Positions 8,932 through 17,435 are shown, counted from the stretch's first letter. The stretch is DNA of 36,393 nt from Eubacteriaceae bacterium (GCA_009782515.1 WRIY01000025.1:1-36393), one strand, 5' to 3'. The notes: generated by a model not told the origin, from the sequence alone. Made by a program: numbers and translations.

Positions 8932-9446
8932 TCAATTTTCTCCTTTAAATTTCTTTTCTACTCGTTTATGTTCACTGCTGCTAATCCACAGCATGAAATT
9001 ATCGAGCTTTTTTAATCCGCTGTTTTGAAACCATCACCACAGCAACTCAATTGATTCGTTAATAAAAGTTTAAACGGTACAGTAAGATTTGTCAAGCACT
9101 TTTTGTAGGTACCTTAACATTAGGCTATTCAGTGATTTTGAATGCAGTTTATAAGGGCATCAGCGATTATATGCATTTTCCACAGAAATAAAAAACCTTA
9201 GCTGGCAAGCTGCTATAAAAGCTGCAATGAGCAGCATGTATAGCTTTAGCAGAGAATTCTCCGCCTCTTAAGCTGCGTGATGTATCAGCAAGCCTTGGTT
9301 TCGCTTTGAATAGCTGAAAGCCGATTCTGAAAGAGGGCACGTATGTGTATAAATTGGAAAGCAATATCAATTCAGTTCTCCTGCCTCGTTGCAATCTTGT
9401 ACAGAATGCAGACTGTAAGCCATCGGCGAGAAAGTATCCCAAAATA
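8932..9446. other. Long intergenic stretch with promoter
   Basis: About 500 bases (700 to the next confident gene). Apart from the promoter at 9067-9095 for the membrane-protein gene and a dubious small frame described separately, I see no gene or RNA here. Confidence 0.45.
9067..9095 (-). promoter_or_regulatory. Sigma-A promoter of the membrane-protein gene
   Basis: On the minus strand a perfect TTGACA (9090-9095), a 17-base spacer and TAAACT (9067-9072) form a near-consensus promoter, about 135 bases before the ATG at 8931. An imperfect dyad (CCTTAACATTAGG, 9112-9124) lies just upstream of the -35 and could be a regulator site. Confidence 0.7.
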
Positions 9447-9644
9447 TTAATAGCGCTTGTGGAGTGGCAACATGGCAATGGCCAAGTGCTCGCCTTGTTC
9501 AAAGCACACCCCAAAACGGAAATCAGCAGGTTTTTTCACAAAGCTGCATGGCGCGTGTTTACTGGCCTCCTGCAAGCCGGCTGCCTGGAACTCTAAAATT
9601 TTCAGAGCGTTTCGCATAAGGGGCTGGCAATTTCCAGTTTTCAT
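9447..9644 (-). CDS. Possible 65-residue small ORF coupled to the ABC ATPase
   Basis: Its ATG overlaps the ATPase stop codon as ATGA (9641-9644), the usual sign of translational coupling. The product (starts MKTGNCQPLMRNAL, ends AMLPLHKRY) has three Cys and several His but no family I know. The opposite strand is also open here, so coding status is unsure. Confidence 0.25.
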   Translation of the reverse strand: MKTGNCQPLMRNALKILEFQAAGLQEASKHAPCSFVKKPADFRFGVCFEQGEHLAIAMLPLHKRY

Positions 9645-10327
9645 ATCATAAGCTCATCCGGGGCGCTTATAATCTGCCCGTCCCTTAGCCTGATCACCCG
9701 GCCGCTGCTTAAAGCGGCATCTTCGGAGTGGGTAACCATCAATATAGTGACACCATACTGCCTGTTCATTTTTCCCAGAAGCTCCAGCACTTCCGCGCCG
9801 TTTCTGCTGTCGAGGTTGCCAGTAGGCTCATCAGCGAAAATAACCTTGGGGCGGTTGATAAGCGCGCGCGCGAGTGCGGTGCGCTGCTGCTGCCCGCCTG
9901 ACAGTTCCGCTGGCCTATGCTTGCGGTGGCTATGCATCCCAATTCCTTGCAGAAGCTCTTCAAGCCAAGGCAACATGCTTTCCCGTTTTTTGCCGCCCAG
10001 CAGCGCAGGCAATAAGATATTCTCCTCCACGCTCAGATTGTCAATCAAGTTATAAGCCTGAAATACAAAGCCTATGCTATCGCGGCGCATCGCGCTTGCA
10101 GCGGCATCTGACAAGCCGCTTAATTGCCTGCCGTCTATCGAAACAGATCCCGAATCGGCGCTGTCAAGGCCGCCAAGAATGTAAAGCAGTGTGCTCTTTC
10201 CGGATCCGGATGGCCCCATGAGTGATACGAACTCCCCTTGCTTTATTAACAGGCTGACGTTATTGAGCACTTGCAGTGGCTGTGAGGCCACATAAAAACT
10301 CTTATAGATACCATTTGCTTCGATCAT
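9641..10327 (-). CDS. ABC transporter ATPase (MacB/LolD/BceA family)
   Basis: A 228-residue nucleotide-binding subunit of the family that drives FtsX-type permeases. Motifs in order: Walker A GPSGSGKST (~39-47), Q-loop FVFQAYNL, signature LSGGQQQR, Walker B VIFADEPTGN and the switch His in MVTHSED. It lies 21 bases downstream of the FtsX-like permease gene in the same direction, with AAGGAGG before the ATG, and should pair with it. Related systems act in antibiotic peptide resistance, lipoprotein release or signalling; which of these applies cannot be read here. Confidence 0.93.
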   Translation of the reverse strand: MIEANGIYKSFYVASQPLQVLNNVSLLIKQGEFVSLMGPSGSGKSTLLYILGGLDSADSGSVSIDGRQLSGLSDAAASAMRRDSIGFVFQAYNLIDNLSVEENILLPALLGGKKRESMLPWLEELLQGIGMHSHRKHRPAELSGGQQQRTALARALINRPKVIFADEPTGNLDSRNGAEVLELLGKMNRQYGVTILMVTHSEDAALSSGRVIRLRDGQIISAPDELMI

Positions 10328-10348
10328 TGTCCCTGCCTCCTTGTTATG

Positions 10349-12847
10349 CTACTCATACCGGATGTTATCCATGATCGGTATGTTTCTTCCCTTAATTGAG
10401 GGGATAAGCGAGCTGAGCGCCATTGCTGAAAGCGCCGAGAGGCACAGCAGTGCCAGCTTGCCGACAGGCGCAGCTACCGCCACATTTCCCCAAAGCATGC
10501 CGACAACATATGGAACCTCTCTCATCATCACTATGCCCACAGCCAGCCCGGCCGCGCAGCCGGTCAAGCCAGCCGCCATTGCCTCAGCCATCAGCATGCG
10601 AGCGACGCTTTTGCTTGCCATGCCAACGCATCTGTACAGTGCAATGTTGCGCTTGCGATCAAGAAAGCTGGCTGCCATGTTGTTGGCTATTCCCAGAAAA
10701 CCGATAAGCATAGCGAAATAAGCGTAGGAATTGATAGCGTTGAAGATGCCCTCGACCTTGTCGGCATTGGCTGCTTCAAGCTCCCCCTTGGTCATGATGC
10801 TTAGCACATCCCCTGAAAGCGATCTTATAATATTGCGCTTTGCTTCAGCGGGATCCCCTTCAGCAATAGCCAGTATCTTGGTATAGCTGTTAGCGCCCAT
10901 GTCGGCGCAATAATTTGCAGATGATATGTAGCCTACACGCCCGATCCCATAGTTCGTGTCTAAAAAGCCAGTAACTTTATATTCGCTTATTCCATTTTCC
11001 ATGCGCACGCAGAGAGTGTCTCCAACCTTCAGCCCCAGCATTTCTCGCAGAATGTTGGTTGTAACAATGTTTTTTCCTTCATCAAGCGCCCTGAGCGCCC
11101 TAAGGGTTTCCTCGGGAATTTTTGCGTAGGAATACTCAAAGTAGCCAATGCTGTCGATTCCAATGACTGCATTTAAAAAGGTGTTGTAACCATCGATTTC
11201 AGCAAAGCTCTCGTAGGCTCCGCAGAATCCGGCAACTCCCGGCGTATTTGAGAGGACGCCAAGCGATGTATCATCTGTATTGCGCAGAACCAGGCTAATA
11301 TCGTACCCTTCGCGGCGGTAGCTGCTGCGAAGGTCAGTGGCGAGAGTATTAAAGATTGACATCATGAATGCCATAAGGGCAATAACGCTGGCAAACAGCC
11401 GCACATTGTTGGCAAGTGCCCGATAATCTGCGACATTTCGTGCGCCTAGCTGAAGCTCGTAAGGGGTGTGGCGCATGGCAGCGACAAGGGCCCTGCATAA
11501 TGCTGGGATGAACAGGTTAAGCCCGATCAGAGCCAGTGTAGCCATCACAGAGGCGGCAATCATGCCTGTTAAGCCCTTGCCGAATATTCCAGGCGCTATG
11601 ATGCTTGGCAATGCCAAAAGTGCACCTACGGGCCACAGCTTCGATTTTTGGAAGCTTTGTTTTTGGCAATCATTGAGAATAATGTCCTTGACAGATGTGC
11701 GCATCACGCTGATTATGGGCAATATAGCGCTGGCAAGGGTTATCAAAACCGACAATAAAACTGTTAGTAGAAATTCATTAAGCCCGAACAGCATAGGAAC
11801 TTGCATTACAGCTTCCTGTCCGGCCAGGACGGCATCCAGGGCAGCGGCGCCGCTGAAGTAGACGCTTTTTATAGCGTAAAGCACGCCAATGCCCAGCACG
11901 CTTCCGATAGCGCCGCCAGCAGCCCCTATAGACACGCTTTCGAGAGCAAGTATTCTAATAGCCCTTACGCGCGTGCTTCCGACGCTTCTTAAAATGCCGA
12001 TAATATGAATGCGCTCGTTGACAATAAGGTTGAAAGACGAATAGATAATAAAGATGCTCATGAACACCACCAGAATGCTTGACAGCCAGAAAGGCAGCAC
12101 ATAGTTCATGATCTCGGCATTAATCATGTCATGGTCAATGCCAAGGAATACAGCGTACTGGGGAAGGCCCGTACGCAGCTGATCGCGAAGCTGCGTTGCC
12201 GAAATTGTTGCGTTGGTTTTGAGAAAAGCCAGGTTGCAGCTATAGCCGGTGATATCAGCCAGAGCCTGCCTTGGCATGAGAATGTAGCCTCCATCGGCGA
12301 GCTCCCGCAAAAACAGGCCTTTTGGCTCGCTGATGCCGATAACCGTGCATTCTGCCAGCGTACCGCTTATTTCAAGCTTCACTCGGCAGCCAACTGGCAA
12401 CCCCAGCATCCGGGCATACGTTTCGCCAATGATGATTCTATTTCCAGACCAATCGCCGAGATTTCCTTCCTTGAGGGACAATGGGTTGTATGAGTTGAAT
12501 TCTGCTATATCAACACCCAGTACTGTGAAATACAGCATTCCGTCGGAATCAGGGGCGTAGAGAGCATTAGTTTTGATCACTGGATAGCTGTATAAAAGCG
12601 ACTCGCTCCAAGGCTCCAACAGGCCCATATCAATCCACTCCTGTGAGCCGGAAGCCTGTTTGGCTGTTATATACACTTCAGCGTTGCCGCACCAGCGGGT
12701 ATCAGCATCATAGATCATTTGCTTGCAGGTTTTCTGGAATCCCATGTTTGCAAACAGCAGCGATGCACAGGATGCTATCGAAAAAATCAGGCCCAGAAAG
12801 CGAGCCTTTTTTTGCACAAGAGTGGATAGCAGCGTTTTAGCAATCAT
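10349..12847 (-). CDS. Large FtsX-family ABC permease
   Basis: An 832-residue permease with the ten-helix layout of BceB-like or long FtsX proteins. It has an N-terminal helix (~15-35), a long extracellular loop to ~260, three helices with the FtsX core (SVGSTRVRAIRIL, ~265-400), two further helices (~405-450), a second anchor (~478-500), a second extracellular domain, and a final three-helix FtsX domain (LYRCVGMASKSVARMLMAEA) ending NIPIMDNIRYE. Both halves carry an R..G-type FtsX cytoplasmic loop. It partners the ATPase at 9641. GGAGG sits five bases before the ATG, and the start overlaps the upstream DUF3021 gene by 11 bases, so the two are co-translated. Substrate unknown; peptide or lipoprotein handling is plausible. 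Confidence 0.9.
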   Translation of the reverse strand: MIAKTLLSTLVQKKARFLGLIFSIASCASLLFANMGFQKTCKQMIYDADTRWCGNAEVYITAKQASGSQEWIDMGLLEPWSESLLYSYPVIKTNALYAPDSDGMLYFTVLGVDIAEFNSYNPLSLKEGNLGDWSGNRIIIGETYARMLGLPVGCRVKLEISGTLAECTVIGISEPKGLFLRELADGGYILMPRQALADITGYSCNLAFLKTNATISATQLRDQLRTGLPQYAVFLGIDHDMINAEIMNYVLPFWLSSILVVFMSIFIIYSSFNLIVNERIHIIGILRSVGSTRVRAIRILALESVSIGAAGGAIGSVLGIGVLYAIKSVYFSGAAALDAVLAGQEAVMQVPMLFGLNEFLLTVLLSVLITLASAILPIISVMRTSVKDIILNDCQKQSFQKSKLWPVGALLALPSIIAPGIFGKGLTGMIAASVMATLALIGLNLFIPALCRALVAAMRHTPYELQLGARNVADYRALANNVRLFASVIALMAFMMSIFNTLATDLRSSYRREGYDISLVLRNTDDTSLGVLSNTPGVAGFCGAYESFAEIDGYNTFLNAVIGIDSIGYFEYSYAKIPEETLRALRALDEGKNIVTTNILREMLGLKVGDTLCVRMENGISEYKVTGFLDTNYGIGRVGYISSANYCADMGANSYTKILAIAEGDPAEAKRNIIRSLSGDVLSIMTKGELEAANADKVEGIFNAINSYAYFAMLIGFLGIANNMAASFLDRKRNIALYRCVGMASKSVARMLMAEAMAAGLTGCAAGLAVGIVMMREVPYVVGMLWGNVAVAAPVGKLALLCLSALSAMALSSLIPSIKGRNIPIMDNIRYE

Positions 12848-13253
12848 TGTTTTCCTCCTGCTTTTTTTGTTTTCTCAACTGTATCTGCCGGTTTATGAAG
12901 TTAACATCATTTCTGATCCAGAATAGATCAAGGACAATGGCGCCGGCGAACGCCGGAATAACTGATGCAAACACAATCAAGGCGCTGCCGGATGCATACC
13001 AATTCCATAGCCGGCCAAGTCCAAATACCGAGGCAAGCACCATCGCGAAGTTCATCAGGTACTTTAGCAAGTAGGATTTTACCGGCAGGCGCTCGATCAG
13101 CTGCTGAAAAAGGCAAATCACAAAAGTGGCAGCAAGCAGTTGCAGCACAAAAATCGAAATTTCCCAATATCCAGTAAAGATGGATGAAACGCAAAATACA
13201 GAGAGTACAACCAGCGCAAAGACCAGCAGCCATTGTTTGATAAATGCTTTCAT
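12837..13253 (-). CDS. DUF3021 family membrane protein
   Basis: A 138-residue protein with four membrane helices (about 5-25, 30-48, 65-82, 90-110) and a basic C-terminal tail (IQLRKQKKQEE). This matches DUF3021, a family usually encoded next to a LytTR regulator, as here: its start overlaps the stop of the LytTR gene (ATGA, 13250-13253). It probably controls the regulator at the membrane, but this is known only from gene pairing. Downstream it overlaps the permease start. Confidence 0.8.
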   Translation of the reverse strand: MKAFIKQWLLVFALVVLSVFCVSSIFTGYWEISIFVLQLLAATFVICLFQQLIERLPVKSYLLKYLMNFAMVLASVFGLGRLWNWYASGSALIVFASVIPAFAGAIVLDLFWIRNDVNFINRQIQLRKQKKQEENNDC

Positions 13254-13702
13254 AAGGCTTCCTCCTTAGATGTGAACGCGTCTTTTATGTCTGCCAGGTA
13301 AGTTCTTGAGACATGGATTTTTTCACCGTTAACCAGTGTTGCCTCAAGGCGGCTATTTAGCAAAGTGGTTAAAGACTCGAGCACATCGATATTTACAATA
13401 CATGACCGGCTTACCTGAATGAAGCCATGGCTCTTAAGAATCCCATAAAGCTGATACAGCCGCAATTCCGAGCGGAACATAGCCTCTTTGGTATATATAA
13501 AAGTTTTCTTTTCTATGCTTTCTGCATAGTAGATGCCAACTACCGGAATTTTATACACTCTCCCGCAATCCTCACCGGTAATGGCTTGACCGCACTGCTC
13601 AACATGCCTGATGACATTGCGAACGTCATCGTCCATTTCCCTATAGCGGATTTCCACTTCAATTTCCTGCAGATTTTCAAGCTGCTTGTATATAATCTTC
13701 AT
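13250..13702 (-). CDS. LytTR-type DNA-binding regulator (no receiver domain)
   Basis: A 150-residue protein. The C-terminal ~95 residues form a LytTR DNA-binding domain: YYAESIEKKTFIYT, then ELRLYQLYGIL, FIQVSRSCIVNIDVLESL and GEKIHVSRTYLADIK. The N-terminal ~50 residues (IEVEIRYREMDDDVRNVIRH) are a short leader, not a phospho-acceptor domain, so it is not a classical response regulator. It heads the operon LytTR-DUF3021-permease-ATPase, all in tight overlap, and most likely regulates it. A weak AGAGG lies upstream. No clear LytTR direct-repeat operator was found by eye in 13703-13960. Confidence 0.88.
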   Translation of the reverse strand: MKIIYKQLENLQEIEVEIRYREMDDDVRNVIRHVEQCGQAITGEDCGRVYKIPVVGIYYAESIEKKTFIYTKEAMFRSELRLYQLYGILKSHGFIQVSRSCIVNIDVLESLTTLLNSRLEATLVNGEKIHVSRTYLADIKDAFTSKEEAL

Positions 13703-14368
13703 GCGTTGTTGCCTCTGCGAATAAATCTACATGGCCTGAAAACATTATTCAATAGCAAAGCGCCCCAGTTACAGGTATTCAGCCCTGAATTGCACAGCTT
13801 CGGTATAGGTTGGTATCGGAAATAGCATGAGATCCGATAAACGCCACTAAAGATCATCTGGCGGAAATGTAAAAATGCAGGTTGTATACAAGAAGAGAGA
13901 GTACTTATTAGCTTAATGAAAAGCTGAGCAATTGCAGTTGGTGTTATCTATAATAAGGCTTGTTGGGCAGTTCTGTTGCCTTCGTTTCCATCAGCCCATC
14001 TGTATTATTTGCAGAACAGCCTTACATTTCTTGCCCCCTTCAGCAATCTTGCTGTCCACTTCGGCTATATAATCGCTGCAATATCGGCTCAGAGAAAGGC
14101 TGTATTTGCATTGAGCATGAAGAGCATCTGCAGGTTCTGTAAGGGGATTCAAAGAAAAATGATCACTAGCTTAAGCTAGCGTGAAAATACTTTGAAGGCT
14201 TTGTTTCCAATATGGGACTTTTGAACAAACGCCCTAAAGCCGATCACCTTGGCCCGTAAAGAAGCAATAAGCTGCGTTATGATTAGGAGGAGTTGGCTGA
14301 AATAGGTGGATATAAAAGGGGAATGCATTGTCGCCGGCTTTTTGAGGATACGGCTATATGCCCATTTC
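13703..14368. other. Intergenic stretch
   Basis: About 665 bases without a supported gene. It holds a 10-base palindrome TTGTATACAA (13882-13891) and a 14-base palindrome CTAGCTTAAGCTAG (14166-14179). A 73-codon minus frame (14176-14397) has no homology or ribosome binding site and crosses the repeat remnant, so I do not call it. Confidence 0.4.
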
Positions 14369-14512
14369 ACGGATGTAAAAAAGTGATTGCCAAACAAGCT
14401 TCAAACATTGAAATGGATGGCATGCAAAGCGCAAGGCAGTAGATTCTTGATAAAAACATCCGGGAGGTTGGTTAAAATCTTCAATCAACCTCTTTTTTTA
14501 TTAATCAGCTCT
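14369..14512 (+). repeat. Direct repeat copy A (decayed gene tail plus terminator)
   Basis: This stretch aligns with copy B (17276-17435). Shared blocks include CAAACAAGCTTCA, GAAATGGATGG, ATGCA.AGCG, GGCAGT and GGAGGTTGGTT, followed by a T-rich terminator and ATTAAT. In translation it gives KKVIAKQASNIEMDGMQSARQ then TAG at 14440, against KKKLANKLQ...LEMDGMQSE in copy B, with about five codons missing. The two copies lie in the same orientation on either side of the mgtE pair. Confidence 0.65.
14464..14500 (+). terminator. Intrinsic terminator in repeat copy A
   Basis: GAGGTTGGTT (14464-14473) pairs with AATCAACCTC (14483-14492) with one G-U or mismatch, followed by seven T (14493-14499). 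It faces plus-strand transcripts, so it belongs to the decayed gene rather than to mgtE. Confidence 0.8.
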
Positions 14513-14540
14513 GCAATGCAAGCAATGCGCTTTGCATTGC
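14513..14540 (-). terminator. mgtE: Hairpin at the 3' end of the mgtE operon
   Basis: GCAATGCAA (14513-14521) and TTGCATTGC (14532-14540) form a nine-base perfect stem directly after the second mgtE stop. There is no T-run on the minus strand, so it may be an RNA-stabilising or processing end rather than a true intrinsic terminator. Confidence 0.4.
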
Positions 14541-14541
14541 A

Positions 14542-15546
14542 CTAAATTCTCAGAATTGCTCTAGCAAGAGAAAAATAAACTATGAGGGCTAAGGCATCAA
14601 TAATATTAGTAAGCAAAGGGGCTGCCATTACAGCTGGATCAACCTTAATCAGTTTCGCTAAAAAAGTGAGGAACACGCCTGTGAGGTTCGATATTATTAT
14701 GGTAGCAAGCATTGCTAGGCACACGGTAATTGCCATAACCGAGCCTTCTCCGAAGAACAGCACAGAAACATAGGTAGTAACGAACAGCATAGCGCCAACG
14801 ATGAACGAGACAGATAATTCCTTCCACGTTACTTTAAAAGAGTCTACTAACCCTATCTCCCCCAGAGCCATACCACGAATTATAACAGTGCTGCTTTGTG
14901 TGCCTGCATTTCCTCCAGTGTTCATCAGCATTGGAACAAAAGCAACCAGCGCAGGCAAAACAGCTAAGCTTTCTTCATATGATTCAACTATAAATCCGGT
15001 TATTGAGGCGAATATTGTAAGCAATAAGAGCCATGGTATTCTTTGCATAGAAAGTTTAAAGACCCCTGTGCTAAGATATGGCACTTCTGATGGAGAAACC
15101 GCAGCCATTTTCCTAAAATCCTCTGTGACTTCTTCTTCCTGGACATTAAAAGCATCGTCATAAGTAAAAACGCCAACAAGCTTTCTATCATCGTCCACAA
15201 CAGGCAAGGCAATAAACCCATATTTGACTATGTCGCTCATTAGGCTCTCTTGGTCATCAAGAACATTGGCGCTGAGGACATTAGGCTCCATTATATCAAC
15301 AACAAAGAGGTCCTGGTCAGAAAGAAGCAGAGTTCGAGCCGAAACCATCCCTATAAGCTTTTGGCTTTTGTTAACAACATAACAGGTGTAAATATTTTGC
15401 TTTTCCCTTCCAACTTCCTGAATATAAGTGAAAGCATCCGCTACTGTCATATTGTATATCAATTCAACATACTCAGTTGTCATTATTCTGCCTGCTGAAT
15501 CTTCAGGATACTCCAAATTTTTTAAATCAGTATTATTTCCCATCAT
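14542..15546 (-). CDS. mgtE: MgtE-type Mg2+ channel lacking the N domain
   Basis: A 334-residue MgtE homologue that begins directly at the CBS region (EYPEDSAGRIMTTEYVEL). Residues ~10-135 hold the two CBS domains, ~140-165 the plug-helix region, and ~170-334 the five-helix channel. The filter motif NTGGNAGTQSS is intact, as is the DPAVMAAPLLTNIIDA segment that carries the conserved acidic residues. Compared with the neighbour (443 aa) it lacks the ~120-residue superhelical N domain, which in Thermus MgtE takes part in Mg2+ sensing and gating. Its ATG lies eight bases after the upstream mgtE stop, with GGGAGA before it, so the two are co-translated. The short N-terminus is supported by that site and not by a frameshift. 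A heterodimer with the full-length copy is an inference. Confidence 0.9.
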   Translation of the reverse strand: MMGNNTDLKNLEYPEDSAGRIMTTEYVELIYNMTVADAFTYIQEVGREKQNIYTCYVVNKSQKLIGMVSARTLLLSDQDLFVVDIMEPNVLSANVLDDQESLMSDIVKYGFIALPVVDDDRKLVGVFTYDDAFNVQEEEVTEDFRKMAAVSPSEVPYLSTGVFKLSMQRIPWLLLLTIFASITGFIVESYEESLAVLPALVAFVPMLMNTGGNAGTQSSTVIIRGMALGEIGLVDSFKVTWKELSVSFIVGAMLFVTTYVSVLFFGEGSVMAITVCLAMLATIIISNLTGVFLTFLAKLIKVDPAVMAAPLLTNIIDALALIVYFSLARAILRI

Positions 15547-15554
15547 ACTTCTCC

Positions 15555-16886
15555 CTAATTGTGCATAATGAGCTTTGCCAGGTTAAAATAGACTACAAGA
15601 GTCGAGGCATCTACTATAGTTGTTAGGATCGGTACCGCCATTACAGCTGGATCCAGCTTAAGCAAAACAGCGCATAATGGAAGCAGGGCGCCGAAAGTCT
15701 TTGCTAAAAATGTTGCTGTAAATAGCGCTGCAGATACGATCAATGCTATATTTGCATCATAGCCGAGAAGCACAACGCGTATATAGTTAATGATCGCCAA
15801 AACGACGCCGCAGAATAACGCGACGCGAATTTCTTTCCATAGAACCGCCCAAAAATCAGATATTTTAATTTCCTCAATAGCTAATGCGCGAATGATTATA
15901 GTGGAGCTTTGGCTGCCGGCGTCGCCGCTTGTGTCCATAAGCATTGGCAAAAAAGAGACAATAACAGGCAATGCGGCTATTATATTTTCATACCGTGCAA
16001 CAATGGCTCCGGTTATAAAAACCGAAAAGTTTAAGAAGACTAGCCATGGCATGCGATTCTTAGCCATCAACAAAGCACTTGACTTAAGATATGGTTCCTC
16101 AGAAGGTGACATGGCTGCCATCTTCTCGAAGTCTTCTGTAGCCTCCTCTTCCTGCACCACAAGAAGATCATCGAAGGTGACTATGCCAACCAGAATTCCC
16201 TCGTTGTCTACCACTGGAATTGCTAGAAAACTCAACTCCCGGAAACTGCTTAGCAGCTCATCTCTGGTATCGTGGGTTGTAGCAAAGACAAAATCAGTCT
16301 TCATGATGTCTCTGATTAGCTGAGTTTTATCTGCGAGAAATAGAGTCCGGGCTGAAACAACGCCAATGAGCCGACGGGCATTGTCAGTGACATAACATGT
16401 ATAAATCGTCTCTTTGTCTGTTCCTGTGCTCCTGATATGCTTGAATGCGTCGGCTACGTTCATGTTGCTTTTTAAATCAACATATTCAATTGTCATAAGG
16501 CTCCCTGCGGAGTCTTCAGGGTATTGAAGGAATTGGTTTATTAGGATTCTTGTTTCTGCTGTAACATTTGACAGCACTCTCTTGACTACATCTGCTGGCA
16601 TTTCGTCTATAAAGTCAACAGCATCATCCAGGAAGAGCTCGTCAATTATGACCTTAATCTCCCTGTCGGTAATAGCTTTGATAATTGCTTGTTGGACACT
16701 ATGATCCAAATGAGCAAAGACCTCAGCAGCTTTGACTTTAGACAGCATCCTAAAGACGATTATTACGTCTTGGCCATCTAATTTTTCAAGCTCATCTGCT
16801 AGGTCGACAGTGTTAGTGCTTTCAAGTATTTGTCTGAGTGAGTTGCGTCCTGGCTCTTTTAATAAGATTGCTATTTCCTTATCCAC
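15555..16886 (-). CDS. mgtE: MgtE-type Mg2+ channel, full length
   Basis: A 443-residue MgtE: N domain (~1-125; ends FIDEMPADVVKRVL), two CBS domains (~130-250), plug helix with EEEATEDFEKMA, and a five-helix channel (~285-443). The start is GTG at 16886, chosen because AAGGAGG lies seven bases upstream and the protein begins where MgtE proteins usually do. The pore motif reads DTSGDAGSQSS where MgtE normally has GGNAG, so the filter Asn is replaced by Asp; LDPAVMAVPILTTIVDA is conserved. It is the first gene of a two-gene operon. Its leader (16922-17068) is rich in stem-loops and may regulate it. Confidence 0.92.
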   Translation of the reverse strand: MDKEIAILLKEPGRNSLRQILESTNTVDLADELEKLDGQDVIIVFRMLSKVKAAEVFAHLDHSVQQAIIKAITDREIKVIIDELFLDDAVDFIDEMPADVVKRVLSNVTAETRILINQFLQYPEDSAGSLMTIEYVDLKSNMNVADAFKHIRSTGTDKETIYTCYVTDNARRLIGVVSARTLFLADKTQLIRDIMKTDFVFATTHDTRDELLSSFRELSFLAIPVVDNEGILVGIVTFDDLLVVQEEEATEDFEKMAAMSPSEEPYLKSSALLMAKNRMPWLVFLNFSVFITGAIVARYENIIAALPVIVSFLPMLMDTSGDAGSQSSTIIIRALAIEEIKISDFWAVLWKEIRVALFCGVVLAIINYIRVVLLGYDANIALIVSAALFTATFLAKTFGALLPLCAVLLKLDPAVMAVPILTTIVDASTLVVYFNLAKLIMHN

Positions 16887-16921
16887 TATCTTACCTCCTT
16901 ACTTGAATTTTGGAAGCAAGA

Positions 16922-17068
16922 CATAAACCACGGACCCTTTGTCAATTTATGCTTAGCAGGCTGGTTCAGCTACGGAATAGCCTGTGTAAAATAATGAGCA
17001 GACGCAGAGCCCGTTAACGATACTTCGACCGTTAGGGTCTACGCTTCCACTATTGAATGTGTCCATTC
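16922..17068 (-). promoter_or_regulatory. mgtE: Structured 5' leader of the mgtE operon
   Basis: Four stem-loops can be drawn in the minus-strand RNA just upstream of the GTG. GAATG/CATTC is at 17055-17068. A long imperfect stem has arms 17002-17018 and 17031-17045. CAGGCT/AGCCTG is at 16957-16984, and ATAAA-based arms are at 16922-16927 and 16946-16951. None shows the conserved M-box (ykoK) core. A regulatory role is inferred from position. Confidence 0.35.
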
Positions 17069-17181
17069 ATTCTCCTATTCATTTATCAGCTGCCATTTTG
17101 TGTCGATTGCACGCCCAATCTAGGCATGAATATAGCATTTATTTTTAAACTTGTCCATACGCTTTGCTATTTATATGATTC

Positions 17182-17358
17182 ATGAATGCGAATATCGGTA
17201 TTGCTGGCTTTACAGTTCCCGAAGAAGCCAGATATTATTCGTCTCGCTTTTATCGCCTGAATTAATTGCAACAAAGCGATGAAGCAAAAAAGAAGTTAGC
17301 AAACAAGCTTCAGGCGTATATTGACAGTCTGGAAATGGATGGAATGCAGAGCGAATAG
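17182..17358 (+). pseudogene. Decayed small gene, copy B
   Basis: One frame runs from ATG 17182 to TAG 17356-17358 with a single in-frame TAA at 17263. The first half reads MNANIGIAGFTVPEEARYY and on to RLN, the second LQQSDEAKKKLANKLQAYI then LEMDGMQSE. The helical, charged second half looks like a real C-terminus, and copy A (14377-14442) preserves its end. No family recognised. There is no ribosome binding site before the ATG, so the true start may be lost. Confidence 0.45.
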
Positions 17359-17435
17359 GCAGTTGAATATGGACGAATATAGCTCCAAGGAGGTTGGTTG
17401 GCAATAATTCGATCAGCCTCCTTTCTTGATTAATG
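17276..17435 (+). repeat. Direct repeat copy B
   Basis: Aligned with copy A at 14369-14512 from the AAAAAAG run through the terminator and the ATTAAT after it. It contains the last ~27 codons of the decayed small gene and the terminator at 17389-17427. Confidence 0.65.
17389..17427 (+). terminator. Intrinsic terminator in repeat copy B
   Basis: GGAGGTTGGTTG (17389-17400) pairs, with G-U pairs, with CGATCAGCCTCC (17410-17421), followed by TTTCTT. It is orthologous to the terminator of copy A but with a poorer T-run. Confidence 0.65.

Noticed and set aside
14176..14397. 73-codon minus frame
   Set aside because: No ribosome binding site or homology, and it overlaps the repeat remnant on the other strand.
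16887..17100. M-box (ykoK) riboswitch before mgtE
   Set aside because: The expected conserved core could not be found on the minus strand; only generic stem-loops are seen.
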